Origin: DATMNR01 sp963702765
GTDB taxonomy: Bacteria; Chloroflexota; Ktedonobacteria; Ktedonobacterales; Ktedonobacteraceae
Length of the DNA stretch: 64,000 nucleotides
Assembly (NCBI GenBank): GCA_963702765.1
Contig: CAVPEB010000051.1
Location: 40,719 to 104,718 of the forward strand
Direction of reading: 5' to 3'
This document shows positions 36,502 through 45,857 of this stretch, piece after piece. The position numbers and the translations under genes were made by a program. The notes below the pieces were generated by a model. That model did no database searches. It was not told where the DNA came from and saw only the letters and a program-made list of their open reading frames with translations. Within the stretch, counting starts at the first letter, position 1. Each line of letters opens with the position of its first letter.

Positions 36502-37116
36502 ATGAGTATCATGCAGCTCACACAAACAATACAATTATTGCCATTAGTTTCTATTGGTATGGGGAAACATCCTAATCAACCCGTATTGCCCGGATTAGAG
36601 CCTGAAGAAAGCACCCCACCTATCATTACAAATCGACAAATTGCTGAGGCACTTTCAAGCATCGCTGAATTGTTGGAATATCAAAATGCCAATCCATATA
36701 GAGTCCAAGCCTATCGTAATGCCGCACGTGGAATACTCGAACTTCACGAACCCGCGGCCGAAATTATCAGACACGGAAAAATCCTACCTGTACCTGGGCT
36801 AGGAAGACGTTTACAATTTCGAATAGCCGAACTTGTTCGCACTGGAACAATGACCTTCTATAATGATCTCTTCATGCAGTCTCTTCCACCAGCCGTGCGA
36901 AGGCTCATGGCAGTTGAGCACGTTGGGCCACGTTCAGCTATTCGGTTATATGAAGAACTTGGCATACAAACACCCGAACAACTATGGTGGGCGGCACACC
37001 AACAACGGATCCGCACATTACACGGTTTTGGCGCACGAAGCGAGGCGCGATTGAAAATGGCTGCTGAGCGCTTCCTAGGAAAAACTGAACACGCTCAGCT
37101 TGGTGGTGCAGCATAA
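36502..37116 (+). CDS. Helix-hairpin-helix protein resembling the N-terminus of PolX
   Basis: 204 residues. After an N-terminal tail, residues about 42-110 (RQIAEALSSIAELLEYQNANPYRVQAYRNAARGI, in short blocks; LPVPGLGRRLQFRIAEL) match the 8-kDa lyase-like domain of family X polymerases. Residues about 135-195 (MAVEHVGPRSAIRLYEEL and LHGFGARSEARLKMAAERFL) form two HhH DNA-binding motifs. The palm and PHP exonuclease domains of PolX are missing, and there is no downstream fragment. It may be a stand-alone DNA binder or repair accessory; its role is unknown. RBS: GAAAGGAG upstream. Confidence 0.75.
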   Translation: MSIMQLTQTIQLLPLVSIGMGKHPNQPVLPGLEPEESTPPIITNRQIAEALSSIAELLEYQNANPYRVQAYRNAARGILELHEPAAEIIRHGKILPVPGLGRRLQFRIAELVRTGTMTFYNDLFMQSLPPAVRRLMAVEHVGPRSAIRLYEELGIQTPEQLWWAAHQQRIRTLHGFGARSEARLKMAAERFLGKTEHAQLGGAA

Positions 37117-37280
37117 TAACATTTCAAATCACATTTGATTTCCTCATGGATGATCTACTATAGATCATTTGGCCGTTCAAGCCTCCTTTCGAGTATGGTA
37201 GAATTATCATAATGAACTATGATAGTTCAAAATAGTCCAGGTAGACTACGTTTGCCCTTTGCTCAACATAGGAGGCTTCT

Positions 37281-38636
37281 ATGACCGAAAACCTTTCATA
37301 TCTCAACATCCCCGGTCCGAAATCTCGTGACCTTATGGAGCGCCGACAGGAATTTGTCGCACGCGGTGTAGCTTCTACAATGAACGTATTCGCAGCTAAA
37401 GCTGATGGAGCTATCATCGAAGATGTAGATGGCAATCAATACATTGACTTCGCAGGTGGTATTGGCGCTATGAATTTTGGCCACAGCCGTGCAGAAGTCA
37501 CGAATGCTATCGCAGAACAAGCAGCAAAATTCACGCATACCTGCTTTAGCGTCATGATGTACGAGCCATATATTGAACTTGCCGAGCGACTCGTCAAATT
37601 GACTCCGGGAGAATTTCCGAAAAAAGCCATTTTTTTCAATAGCGGAGCTGAGGCTGTCGAAAATGCGGTCAAGATCGCACGTTGGGCTACCGGGCGACCT
37701 GCAGTCATTGTTTTTGACAATGCATATCATGGTCGCACATTGATGACTATGACCATGACTTCAAAAGTGAAGCCCTATAAATATCGTTTTGGCCCATATG
37801 CTCCAGAAGTCTATCGAGCGCCATTTCCTTATCCATATCGTATGAATATGTCTGCCCAGGAATCTATTGAATTTTGTATCAATGAGCTTGAGCGTATGTT
37901 CGTCGGTGAGGTTGCCCCTGATCAGGTAGCCGCGATCATTATTGAGCCGGTCCAGGGTGAAGGTGGTTTTATGGTTTCACCTCCAGGATTTTTACTCGCG
38001 CTCAAAGAAGTATGCGAAAAGTATAATATTCTCTTCGTCGCAGATGAAATTCAATCTGGTTTTTGTCGCACAGGTAGAATGTTCGCGGTTGAACATGATG
38101 GAGTTGAACCTGATCTCATGATCATCGCTAAATCCATGGGTGCGGGCATGCCAATAAGTGGAGTGGTCGGACGAGCGGAAATAATGGATGCACCTCCACC
38201 AGGAACCCTTGGCGGCACATACAGTGGAAACCCAGTAGCCTGTGCAGCAGCTCTAGCAGTATTAGATCTTTATGAGGGAAGCGATTATGCTGCCCGCTCA
38301 CGCGAAATAGGCCATATTATCACCAAACGCTTCCTGAATTTACAGGATCATTATCGCTTGATTGGTGATGTGCGCGGACTTGGCGGTATGGCTGCTATAG
38401 AGCTTGTCAAGGATCGTTCAACAAAAGAACCAGATTCACAAGCAGCGAGCGATGTGCTTACAGCAGCACACCACCGAGGACTTGTTTTGATCAAAGCTGG
38501 CATGTATGACAATGTTGTTCGTATACTTGTGCCACTTTGCGTAACAGATGAGCAACTCAACCGGGGTCTTGATATCCTAGAGGCTGCATTGGAAACGGTA
38601 GCTGAATCTGAGTCAATTGCATCTTCGGTAAGCTAG
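37281..38636 (+). CDS. gabT: Class III aminotransferase, 4-aminobutyrate transaminase-like
   Basis: 451 residues, ATG after AGGAGG. The PLP fold is clear: FFNSGAEAVENAVKIAR (cofactor phosphate), FDNAYHGRT, EPVQGEGGFMVSP, FVADEIQSGFCRTG with the Asp that holds the pyridine nitrogen, and the Lys Schiff base in MIIAKSMGAGMP (about 284). It moves an amino group from an omega-amine such as GABA to 2-oxoglutarate. Specificity between GABA, ornithine and similar amines is not proven. A stem-loop separates it from the next gene. Confidence 0.88.
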   Translation: MTENLSYLNIPGPKSRDLMERRQEFVARGVASTMNVFAAKADGAIIEDVDGNQYIDFAGGIGAMNFGHSRAEVTNAIAEQAAKFTHTCFSVMMYEPYIELAERLVKLTPGEFPKKAIFFNSGAEAVENAVKIARWATGRPAVIVFDNAYHGRTLMTMTMTSKVKPYKYRFGPYAPEVYRAPFPYPYRMNMSAQESIEFCINELERMFVGEVAPDQVAAIIIEPVQGEGGFMVSPPGFLLALKEVCEKYNILFVADEIQSGFCRTGRMFAVEHDGVEPDLMIIAKSMGAGMPISGVVGRAEIMDAPPPGTLGGTYSGNPVACAAALAVLDLYEGSDYAARSREIGHIITKRFLNLQDHYRLIGDVRGLGGMAAIELVKDRSTKEPDSQAASDVLTAAHHRGLVLIKAGMYDNVVRILVPLCVTDEQLNRGLDILEAALETVAESESIASSVS

Positions 38637-38677
38637 ATTTTTGTTCGGCAAAGCTAGCCTCGATAAGCATATGATAT

Positions 38678-38720
38678 TGGTCATAGTTAGATTAGTTTTT
38701 TAGCTTTGTAACTATGACCA
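38678..38720. terminator. Terminator hairpin between converging aminotransferase genes
   Basis: tggtcatagtta (38678-38689) pairs perfectly with taactatgacca (38709-38720), loop 19 bases containing a T-run. It lies between the ends of two converging genes. Confidence 0.6.
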
Positions 38721-38723
38721 GAT

Positions 38724-39566
38724 TTAAAATTCTCCATTATCCACCATTTCAATAAAAAGCTGCTCTAGTTGATAGGTACGTCGACCTGGTTTCCCATCGC
38801 CTATAATATGATCATCGATTTGTACGACCGGTGTTATCTCTTTCGATGAAGACGTGATAAAGGCTTCGTCAGCAAGTGCTAATTCTTCCAGCAAAATTGG
38901 CCGCTCTTCAACTATGAACTTACCACGTGCAAGTTCAAGCACGACATTACGCGTGATACCCACCAATATGCCTCGATGGGGCGTAATCAGGATGTCACCA
39001 CGAAAAATGAAAAAATTACTGCGTGTGGCTTCCAGTACGTGTTCACGTTCGTTGACAAATAATGCGTCACTAGCATCACTGCGCACTGCCTCCTTCAATG
39101 CGCGTACCGCAGCAATATAATTTGCTGTTTTAGCTTCCGGTGAATTACGCTGCAACTTCGTCGTAATCAGCCTGCATCCTTTCGCAAATCGCTGCATATC
39201 ACGTTCGTCCAAAGGAGTAATCAATACAATTAGCAAAGGTTCACCGGAAGGAAGAATACCGTCGTCACTCTCGCCACCTGTAACCAGAAGTCGAATGGAT
39301 GCATGCCCATATGTATTACGCTCAATTACTTCTCTCACAATTTTCGCGATTTGCTCGCTTTGCCAGGGGATTTCCATCTCAATCAGCCTGGCTGAGCGAT
39401 AGAGACGCTCCAAGTGTAAATCTAAATGGAAGGGACGACGATCGTATGTGCGCAAGGACTCAAACACACTGTATCCCCGTAGCACTGCTACATCATTAAT
39501 AGAAATAGTGGCTTTATGAGGATGCATCCATTGCCCGCCAATATACCACCACGCATTGCTATCCAT
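38724..39566 (-). CDS. Class IV aminotransferase (branched-chain / D-amino acid type)
   Basis: 280 residues with the fold type IV pattern: WYIGGQWMHPHKATISINDVAVLRGYSVFESLRTY (given in parts), Arg/Phe-His-Leu-Asp loop RPFHLDLHLERLYRSARL, the Lys that holds PLP within RLITTKLQRNSPEAKTANYIAA, and DALFVNEREHVLEATRSNFFI. Enzymes of this group include branched-chain aminotransferases, D-alanine aminotransferase and aminodeoxychorismate lyase, and cannot be told apart safely here. It runs in the same direction as the EVE gene that lies 16 bases upstream. Confidence 0.85.
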   Translation of the reverse strand: MDSNAWWYIGGQWMHPHKATISINDVAVLRGYSVFESLRTYDRRPFHLDLHLERLYRSARLIEMEIPWQSEQIAKIVREVIERNTYGHASIRLLVTGGESDDGILPSGEPLLIVLITPLDERDMQRFAKGCRLITTKLQRNSPEAKTANYIAAVRALKEAVRSDASDALFVNEREHVLEATRSNFFIFRGDILITPHRGILVGITRNVVLELARGKFIVEERPILLEELALADEAFITSSSKEITPVVQIDDHIIGDGKPGRRTYQLEQLFIEMVDNGEF

Positions 39567-39582
39567 GAATCTTCTTTCCTTA

Positions 39583-39984
39583 CTACAAAACCTTCTTTGA
39601 TTCCAGCCAGGTGATCACATTCTGAGGAACACTCATCGTAGAGAGACGACCCTGACGCACTAATGCCCAATCATCGAACAAATGACTCTCTTTGATCTCA
39701 TGCAAAGTAATTGGCCGTGTAAATCGTCGTACAAATTCGATATCCACCACCCAGCTTTTTGCATCGTTTTCGTCAGGACGCGGCTCTGAGATAACGCGCG
39801 CCAGGCCAACAATCGAAGCCTCACCCTGACTATGATAGATCAGGACGTTATCATTAGAATGCATGGCTCGAATAGCAAGGAGAGCTGCAGCATTGCGCAC
39901 ACCATCCCAGACAGTCCTCTTATCTTGTTCCAAATTCTCTATCGAATACGTTTTAGGATCTGTCTTCGCCAAAAAATATGCCAT
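39583..39984 (-). CDS. EVE-domain protein
   Basis: The start is set at 39984 (MAYFLAKTDPKTYSIENL) because it follows AAAAGGAAAAA and matches the family start; the longer frame lacks both. The 133-residue product has the PUA-like EVE fold with WDGVRNAAALLAIRAM, NVLIYHSQGEASIVGLARV and a WALVRQGRLSTMSVP end. EVE proteins bind modified bases in DNA or RNA. It lies 16 bases upstream of the class IV aminotransferase gene on the same strand. Confidence 0.9.
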   Translation of the reverse strand: MAYFLAKTDPKTYSIENLEQDKRTVWDGVRNAAALLAIRAMHSNDNVLIYHSQGEASIVGLARVISEPRPDENDAKSWVVDIEFVRRFTRPITLHEIKESHLFDDWALVRQGRLSTMSVPQNVITWLESKKVL

Positions 39985-40167
39985 CAATTTTTCCTTTTTC
40001 AACTTATTTATAAATTGACCGTATATATTATGTTGTTGCCAATAGGACTGACGAAGTTCATAGGCTACAAGCACAGCATAGCACATCACTCTCGATGAAT
40101 GTGAAGGAATCCATTGTAAGGCTTAACGGTAACGTTCATAGAAGATAGCACAAAGGAGAAGGATATC

Positions 40168-40482
40168 TTGACACAAACTGATACCAACACGAATCCCGAA
40201 CAGAAATCCTACACAGAAGAGTTACAGGTAATGGGAGAGCAATTACTCTCCAAAGTCAAAGAGTTACTCCATGAGGGAAATGTACGGCGTATCATTATCA
40301 AACAAGAAGGCCGCACTATTATGGAGTTTCCCTTAACCATTGGTGTTGTTGGTGTTGTCGCAGCACCAGTACTGGTCGCAATTGGCGCTATTAGCGCACT
40401 AATTGCCCAATGTTCAATAGAGGTTATTCGCTCGGAGATTCCGACTGCGAGCGTTACAGAAGAGCATCCTACATCCCTATAA
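40168..40482 (+). CDS. DUF4342 protein with TTG start
   Basis: 104 residues, starting at TTG (40168) ten bases after AAAGGAGAAGGA; no ATG fits better. The family core LLSKVKELLHEGNVRRIIIKQEGRTIMEFPLTIGVVG (in parts) is followed by a hydrophobic stretch (about 55-80) that may anchor it to the membrane. The function is unknown. A terminator-like hairpin with a T-run follows. Confidence 0.75.
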   Translation: MTQTDTNTNPEQKSYTEELQVMGEQLLSKVKELLHEGNVRRIIIKQEGRTIMEFPLTIGVVGVVAAPVLVAIGAISALIAQCSIEVIRSEIPTASVTEEHPTSL

Positions 40483-40516
40483 AACGATTTGAACACAATC
40501 GGGGAGAGAATGATCG

Positions 40517-40561
40517 AAAGAGGCTGGAGTAGCACACATGCTCACTCTGGCCTCTTTTTCT
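40517..40561 (+). terminator. Rho-independent terminator after DUF4342
   Basis: gaaagaggc pairs with gcctctttttc with additional pairing of gagtagca with tgctcactc inside; followed by TTTTTC. Confidence 0.6.
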
Positions 40562-40631
40562 TGCAAGCAAATCAAGTGTTCATTCAGCGTGTATAATAGA
40601 GAAACTAAAAACTAAAGGCCAGTGTGTAAGG

Positions 40632-41183
40632 ATGTCATTCTCTATGTCAACAAAAATATTTCCGCGCACATCATCTAAAAACACTATGTATTTGCAAGCA
40701 TATGTGCTGCTCATTCTCGGTATTGCATGCTTACTGGCCGCGTTACTGATACACCCAAGTACAAGTGATTATCCAGTCGGTGTGATGATCTTCGGTTTGG
40801 GCATGCTGATCGCGTGCATTGTCAATCCATACAGGTTAGTAATTGCAAGCTTTCTGACTACTACATTAGGCATTGCAGTCTATCTTTTCTTCAAACATCT
40901 CATAGTGGGAAATGAGGTATTTCCTGAATACATTATCGCTATGGGAATTGGTCTCATAGGCATTGCTCTTATGGCTCGCCTAGGTTATGTTGGGACAGGA
41001 GCACTCACTCCAGGTATTTTTGTGTTGGGAGTAGGGATTATAGAATACTGGCTCATAAGTGGATATTCAGTTGGAAGTCTTACACCAGAGCGCTTTATCA
41101 CCTTCATGCTTTCACTCTGGCTTCCCAGCTCAGGTTTGCTGTTACTGGGACTGATTTACCTACTCCTCAGCATGCGAAAATAA
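40632..41183 (+). CDS. Membrane protein of unknown function
   Basis: 183 residues, five or six hydrophobic helices (about 20-40, 47-66, 68-88, 98-113, 122-145 and 157-180) joined by short loops, so it is almost wholly in the inner membrane. No motif is recognised. A TATAAT lies at 40592-40597. The start may be Met5 (40644). Confidence 0.6.
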   Translation: MSFSMSTKIFPRTSSKNTMYLQAYVLLILGIACLLAALLIHPSTSDYPVGVMIFGLGMLIACIVNPYRLVIASFLTTTLGIAVYLFFKHLIVGNEVFPEYIIAMGIGLIGIALMARLGYVGTGALTPGIFVLGVGIIEYWLISGYSVGSLTPERFITFMLSLWLPSSGLLLLGLIYLLLSMRK

Positions 41184-41238
41184 CAATGATACAATGATCA
41201 GTATTATTCGAACTAATTGAAAAGGAAACCATATTCTC

Positions 41239-41724
41239 ATGTTTACACCAATCGTAGCTACGTTAGGATATGTATTATCTCCAGATAGAAGTCATGTACT
41301 TATGATTCATCGCAACAAAAGGGTTGATGATCTGCACTATGGTAAATTCAATGGACTGGGAGGAAGGTTAGAGCAAGGAGAAGACATTGTAAGTGGAATG
41401 CGCCGTGAAATACAGGAAGAATCAGGTCTCATTGCGGATCATCTTACTTTACGTGGCACTATTTCCTGGCCCGGTTTTGGAAAGAATGGCGAGGATTGGT
41501 TCGGCTTCATTTTTCTCATCGAAAACTGGCATGGAGAGCTAAGTGGTGGAAATCATGAAGGAACTCTTGAATGGATTCCACTCAATCAGCTTATGACTTT
41601 ACCTCTCTGGCCCAGTGATCATAACTTTTTGCCGATGGTTTTCGACTCTGATCCCAGACAGTTCCATGGCTGTATGCCATTCCATAACGGAGAAATGGTT
41701 GGTTGGAGTTATGAGCGAGTATGA
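41239..41724 (+). CDS. Nudix hydrolase, MutT/8-oxo-dGTP diphosphatase type
   Basis: 161 residues starting after AAAGGAAAC. The Nudix box is complete: GGRLEQGEDIVSGMRREIQEESGL (given as one motif, residues about 40-63; Gly, Glu and REIQEE in place). The tail has the MutT-like WIPLNQLMTLPLWPSDH. It hydrolyses nucleoside diphosphates linked to other groups, probably removing oxidised dGTP. It stands alone, converging on the topoisomerase genes. Confidence 0.9.
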   Translation: MFTPIVATLGYVLSPDRSHVLMIHRNKRVDDLHYGKFNGLGGRLEQGEDIVSGMRREIQEESGLIADHLTLRGTISWPGFGKNGEDWFGFIFLIENWHGELSGGNHEGTLEWIPLNQLMTLPLWPSDHNFLPMVFDSDPRQFHGCMPFHNGEMVGWSYERV

Positions 41725-41753
41725 GATGATATATTTATCTCAAAACTAAAGAC

Positions 41754-42089
41754 TTATATCCCTAGCTTAACAACCCCTAGCATTTTTCCATTCACAAGAG
41801 CTATACCTCGCCTGGCTCGCATAAACGTCTTTAAACCTGATGCTTTAAGCGCTGTTACCTGCTCACCACTTTCTGCGCCACTCCAGATCAACAACACATG
41901 CTCGGTCTCATGCATAATCATTGCCAGTAATACTTTATCTTTGTCGATAAGCTCAGTAGTAATCACGCCACCTGTAGCCCGACCTTTTTGAGGAAATTGA
42001 CCTAATGGAACTTTTTTGCCTAAACCACTTTCTGTCAGAACAAACAAACTTAAGGGGTCGCCAATTGTATTTTGCTCACTCCTGATCAA
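41754..42089 (-). pseudogene. Detached C-terminal blades of topoisomerase subunit A
   Basis: Open frame of about 110 residues whose sequence (LFVLTESGLGKKVPLGQFPQKGRATGGVI) is the last part of a GyrA/ParC beta-pinwheel, with the basic GyrA-box-like QKGRATGG. It overlaps the end of the main subunit frame by 14 bases in the next frame; a one-base shift near 42080-42090 would join them. A TTG could start it, but no ribosome site is clear. It is best read as the cut-off tail of the neighbouring gene. Confidence 0.75.
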
Positions 42090-44244
42090 GATAAGAAGCG
42101 CTTACAATCTTTGCACCATTCCCCAATGCCATAGCAGCTACACCCTGTCCTACACGCCCTTGAGCACGAAGCACTTCGTCACCGAAGCGTAACGTCTGCG
42201 CATTGTCTGTCGTCACAAAGTACTCACCTTGCCCACGGCAGATCAATGCAGTAACGACTGCATCACCATTAGCAAGTTTCATGTCTTGCAAACCATCAAC
42301 ATCAGCCGTCTTATAATCGCTCAAAGGCGACTTCTTGACCTTGCCAAGCTTGCTAAACGTCACGATATAACGATCTTCATCATAAGATTCGACAGGTAAT
42401 ACCGTTACTACCTCTTCGTGTGGGGCAAGTTCTAATAACTTTCGAACTGCTTCACCTTTCGCTGAACGTGTTCCTTGAGGTATACGATGAGCAGCCACCT
42501 GAAAAACTCTACCAGTGGAACAAACACACAACACATAATCTTGCGAAGTCGCTGCTACTATCTGTCGTAGTTGTTCATCTCCACGAACAGGGGTATAGAT
42601 TGCATCTCCATTTTTACCTCTAGGTCTAAAGGTATCTGCTGGTAACGCTTTGAGAGAACCATTGCGTGTGAAGGCGATTACCAATGGTTCTCGTTCATGT
42701 AAACTTGCGACCTCAGTAACGGCTGCATTTGCCTGGCCTTCCACTTCGATGACCGAACGACGATCATCACCATACTCCTTGATGAGTTGCTGCATCTCTT
42801 TTTTCAGCATCGTAATGAGTTCATTGCGATCTCCAAGTAACCGTTCCAATTCCTGGATACGGATTTGAAGCTCCTCTTTTTCTTTGGCATACTTACTTGC
42901 ATCCAGTCGAGTCACCTGGGCCAGGGTCATTGAGGCAATTACATCTGACTGGATGGGTGTGAGTTTATAATTTACTTCAATCTTCTTACGTGCCTCAGCG
43001 CGGTCTTGAGCCTGCTGAAAGATTTTTACAATGCGTTCGGCATTAGCAGCTCCGACAATTAAGCCCTCCACAATATGCAGACGCTCCTGTGCCTTTCGTA
43101 AGTCGAATTGGGAACGCCGTGTCAAAACATCGATCTGATGTGCATTCCAATAGTTGAGCAGTTCAACCATACCAACTTGCTTTGGTTGTCGAGCCGCTTG
43201 CATTGACTCTCCGAATAGAAAAACCATCTGAAAGGAGAGTGAGATTTGTAGATCAGTTTCATTGAAGAGTTGTGATAGGACCTGTGCTGCATCTGCATCC
43301 TTACGCAATTCCAATACGATACGAGTGCCTTTTTCGGTATCGCTCTCATCTCGTAATTCGGGCATCAAACCTTCCAGCTTACGAGCATTGATGGCCTTCA
43401 CTATTGAAGCTTTCACCTTATCACGACCAATCGGCGGCAATTGTGTAACAATCAATAATCGACTGCGCGGCGTCTCCTCCAGGCGTACCTCAGCACGCAC
43501 AACGATTCGTCCTTTGCCTGTTGTTAGATAATCCTTTATGCCATCGATACCCATGATGCGTCCACCCAGACAGAAATCCGGGCCTTTAATATAGGTCATT
43601 AATTGCTCGACAGTCATATTGGGCCGATCGAGCAAGGCAATACATGCACGCAACACCTCTGTTAAATTATGAGGCGGGATGTTCGTTGATAACCCCACAG
43701 CAATACCACTTGAAGGATTGACAACAGGCGGGATATGTCCAGGCAAATAATCCGGTTCAAGCACCTTTGGATCTTGTTTATATGATGGATGAAGAGGAAC
43801 AGTTTCTCGTTCCAAATCCGCCATCAACGCTTCCGCTAAAGGTGAAAGCCGCATTTCGGTATATCGATACGCAGCCGGTGCATCACCATCTTCGCTACCT
43901 ATGTTACCCTGGCCTTCAATCAACGGGTAACGCAAAGTAAAAGGCTGTGCCAGGCGAATCGCGGCATCATAGACTGACGCATCACCATGAGGATGGTAAT
44001 TCCCAAGAATGAGACCGACTACTTCAGCGCTTTTTACAGTTGTACGGCTTGAGAGAAAACGAGCATCACGCATACCAGCCAGGATTCGCCGTTGTACAGG
44101 CTTTAAACCGTCACGCGCATCGGGCAATGCGCGATCCGTCACCACCGAAAGACCATAGGTCGCAAAGGCTTGCGATATCACAACTGAAAAATCTTCTTCC
44201 CGAATGATACCAATTTCTGTAGAGCTTTCTGTAATACGTGCCAT
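42076..44244 (-). CDS. Type IIA DNA topoisomerase subunit A (GyrA/ParC)
   Basis: 722 residues. The breakage-reunion domain is complete, with the active Tyr in AYRYTE (residue 128), NYHPHGDASVYD, and the DNA gate region GGIAVGLSTNIPPHN-like. A long coiled-coil (about 420-490) is followed by part of the pinwheel (from about 520). The frame stops after SASYLDQE, about 105 codons short, the rest lying in another frame. It works with the B subunit to change DNA supercoiling. Gyrase versus topoisomerase IV cannot be told. The B gene is upstream on the same strand, now separated by an IscB element. No ribosome site is near the start, perhaps displaced by that insertion. Confidence 0.9.
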   Translation of the reverse strand: MARITESSTEIGIIREEDFSVVISQAFATYGLSVVTDRALPDARDGLKPVQRRILAGMRDARFLSSRTTVKSAEVVGLILGNYHPHGDASVYDAAIRLAQPFTLRYPLIEGQGNIGSEDGDAPAAYRYTEMRLSPLAEALMADLERETVPLHPSYKQDPKVLEPDYLPGHIPPVVNPSSGIAVGLSTNIPPHNLTEVLRACIALLDRPNMTVEQLMTYIKGPDFCLGGRIMGIDGIKDYLTTGKGRIVVRAEVRLEETPRSRLLIVTQLPPIGRDKVKASIVKAINARKLEGLMPELRDESDTEKGTRIVLELRKDADAAQVLSQLFNETDLQISLSFQMVFLFGESMQAARQPKQVGMVELLNYWNAHQIDVLTRRSQFDLRKAQERLHIVEGLIVGAANAERIVKIFQQAQDRAEARKKIEVNYKLTPIQSDVIASMTLAQVTRLDASKYAKEKEELQIRIQELERLLGDRNELITMLKKEMQQLIKEYGDDRRSVIEVEGQANAAVTEVASLHEREPLVIAFTRNGSLKALPADTFRPRGKNGDAIYTPVRGDEQLRQIVAATSQDYVLCVCSTGRVFQVAAHRIPQGTRSAKGEAVRKLLELAPHEEVVTVLPVESYDEDRYIVTFSKLGKVKKSPLSDYKTADVDGLQDMKLANGDAVVTALICRGQGEYFVTTDNAQTLRFGDEVLRAQGRVGQGVAAMALGNGAKIVSASYLDQE

Positions 44245-44311
44245 ACTTGTAGCAGCGGCAACCGCTCTCTCGCCATAATGTAGAGAAGTGCCGCAACTCC
44301 TTTTCTTGAAC

Positions 44312-45568
44312 TTATTGAACTAAAGTCTCGTGGACAATCAAGCCGTGGGTAGCTCTTGCTAAGCGGACGAGCTTCCTGTGATCCACACCGTCCACCAATA
44401 GTTTGCCGGTAACCACGTCTTTCACTGAGAAGCGGCCACTTCCCCTTCGTCCACTGATGTAGCCGACCTGGTGATTTACCTCGACAAGCTCGAATAGCTT
44501 CCAGCCAAATACTTTCTTTGGGCCTGACACTTTGTGCTCGCTCCGACTCCCGTTATAGAGCTGATAGCTCCCTCGCGGGACGCACTTGTACTGATACCAA
44601 ACCTTGCCTGGCACGACTGTTTCACCCTGCTCGCAGGCAATTGCGACCGCATCGAAGTAGTGCGTTTTGGGTAGCTGCAACGTTTTCATTCGTTTGTATT
44701 TGGTCTCATAGCCAAAGGTCGTCGAAATACCTACCTGACCCAGGAGTTTTGAAAGCGTCTGGATGACCCATTGCTTTATGATCGAAACATGGACAGCATC
44801 TTTCAAAGGTTTGAGAGCACGCGCTTGCACCTCTGGGTGGCCGAACTCCCCGGCGGTGCGTTTCCCTTTCAATCGGTTACAGGTCGTACAAGCCAAAGTC
44901 AGGTTTGAGACGCGATTTGTGCCCCCTCGGATTCTGGGAATAATGTGTTCGACCTCCAGTGGGACGCCTGTTCTACCACAATAGGCACACGTCCTCCTCC
45001 ATTTCGCCAACAGATATTCGCGCACATGATAGCCCGTCAGTTCTCCCTGCTGGTACTCAATTCCAGAAATCTCGGGTGCCTGCATCTTTTGCGTATCAAA
45101 GCTCGCCACCTCCAACCTGACGTGCTTTACCGGCAAGATGGAAGCCACCTGTATGATCGCCTTCACCGTCGACTCAGCTTTCGAGCGCAGGGACGGCGCT
45201 AACCAATCCCCCGACCTTTTCCGATTGTTAAATCGGGCTGGCCGGTAGCGCGTCTTACGGTTTCGACGATCGCGCCGGTACTGCCTGCGTTGGTCCAGGC
45301 TGCGTTTAATATCGGTTCGCACGCTCATCTCCGCTTGATAGAGCACTCGGGAGTGAGCGACGGCCGCCACTCCGATGGTCTTTGAACCTGTATCCACTCC
45401 CACTCTCACATGCTGGGCATATCTACCGCTCGGTTCGAAACACAGTCGAATAGTAAATGGGGTGCGGTTGACAATGCGCGCCCGCTTCTGCTTGAGCCAC
45501 ATTCTTGCTCTGCGCGGCGTAGTCGGCATGAGTGGCTTTGCATCGGGCGCTAAGACAAACACGTTCAC
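44312..45568 (-). CDS. iscB: IscB RNA-guided HNH/RuvC endonuclease
   Basis: The start is the GTG at 45568, eight bases after AAAGGAG; the longer frame to 45718 covers the guide RNA region. The 418-residue product has the PLMP motif (residues 12-15, [14 protein letters not shown]), RuvC Asp59 (VGVDTGSKT), RuvC Glu153 (RLEVASFD), the HNH domain with Cys194/Cys197, His208, Asn222 and Cys227/Cys230, and the Ruv[14 protein letters not shown]. All catalytic residues are in place. IscB is the ancestor-like relative of Cas9 that uses an upstream-encoded RNA. It lies between topoisomerase B and A genes. No transposase is in this copy. Confidence 0.93.
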   Translation of the reverse strand: MNVFVLAPDAKPLMPTTPRRARMWLKQKRARIVNRTPFTIRLCFEPSGRYAQHVRVGVDTGSKTIGVAAVAHSRVLYQAEMSVRTDIKRSLDQRRQYRRDRRNRKTRYRPARFNNRKRSGDWLAPSLRSKAESTVKAIIQVASILPVKHVRLEVASFDTQKMQAPEISGIEYQQGELTGYHVREYLLAKWRRTCAYCGRTGVPLEVEHIIPRIRGGTNRVSNLTLACTTCNRLKGKRTAGEFGHPEVQARALKPLKDAVHVSIIKQWVIQTLSKLLGQVGISTTFGYETKYKRMKTLQLPKTHYFDAVAIACEQGETVVPGKVWYQYKCVPRGSYQLYNGSRSEHKVSGPKKVFGWKLFELVEVNHQVGYISGRRGSGRFSVKDVVTGKLLVDGVDHRKLVRLARATHGLIVHETLVQ

Positions 45569-45857
45569 GTGTAAAGCTCCTTTCGGAGTACAGGCTTTCC
45601 CCTCGACAATGATTGCACCCGGTACTTTCTCCTGAACACTGTCGCTAACCTCACGAACGTTTAATCCAGGAGTTGTAGAGCCTGGAGCTGAGGCAGCACC
45701 CCAGGCTACGAACTGCAACGCTTAGCGCAATCGTAGCCTCCTGCGGGCCACCCGACGTAAGCCTGTACAGCAGGTGGGCCCTCAAAGGCTGAGTCTGGTC
45801 AACACGGCCTGGAGGTTGCCCTCCAGGCTACCGCATTTGAGCGATGGTCGTTGACAC
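45569..45857 (-). ncRNA. Putative omega RNA of IscB
   Basis: 289 bases on the minus strand between the topoisomerase B stop (45858) and the IscB start. They are unusually rich in self-complementary blocks, including gcctggaggg...cctccaggc (about 45831-45800), gggcccacc...gggtggccc and gtagcctggggtg...ctccaggctc. In IscB systems the omega RNA is encoded upstream of the gene with the guide at its 5' end taken from the flank; here that flank would be the end of the topoisomerase B gene. Structure is visible; the RNA identity is inferred. Confidence 0.65.

Larger units (their letters stand above)
44290..45857 (-). mobile_element. IscB-bearing IS200/IS605-like insertion (no transposase)
   Basis: Foreign block between two genes of an otherwise expected B-A topoisomerase operon. 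It contains only the omega RNA-like region and iscB. The left boundary lies right after the B-subunit stop codon; the right boundary is in the 67 bases before the A-subunit start. No inverted repeats or target duplication can be seen, as expected for this family. Ends are approximate. Confidence 0.6.
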
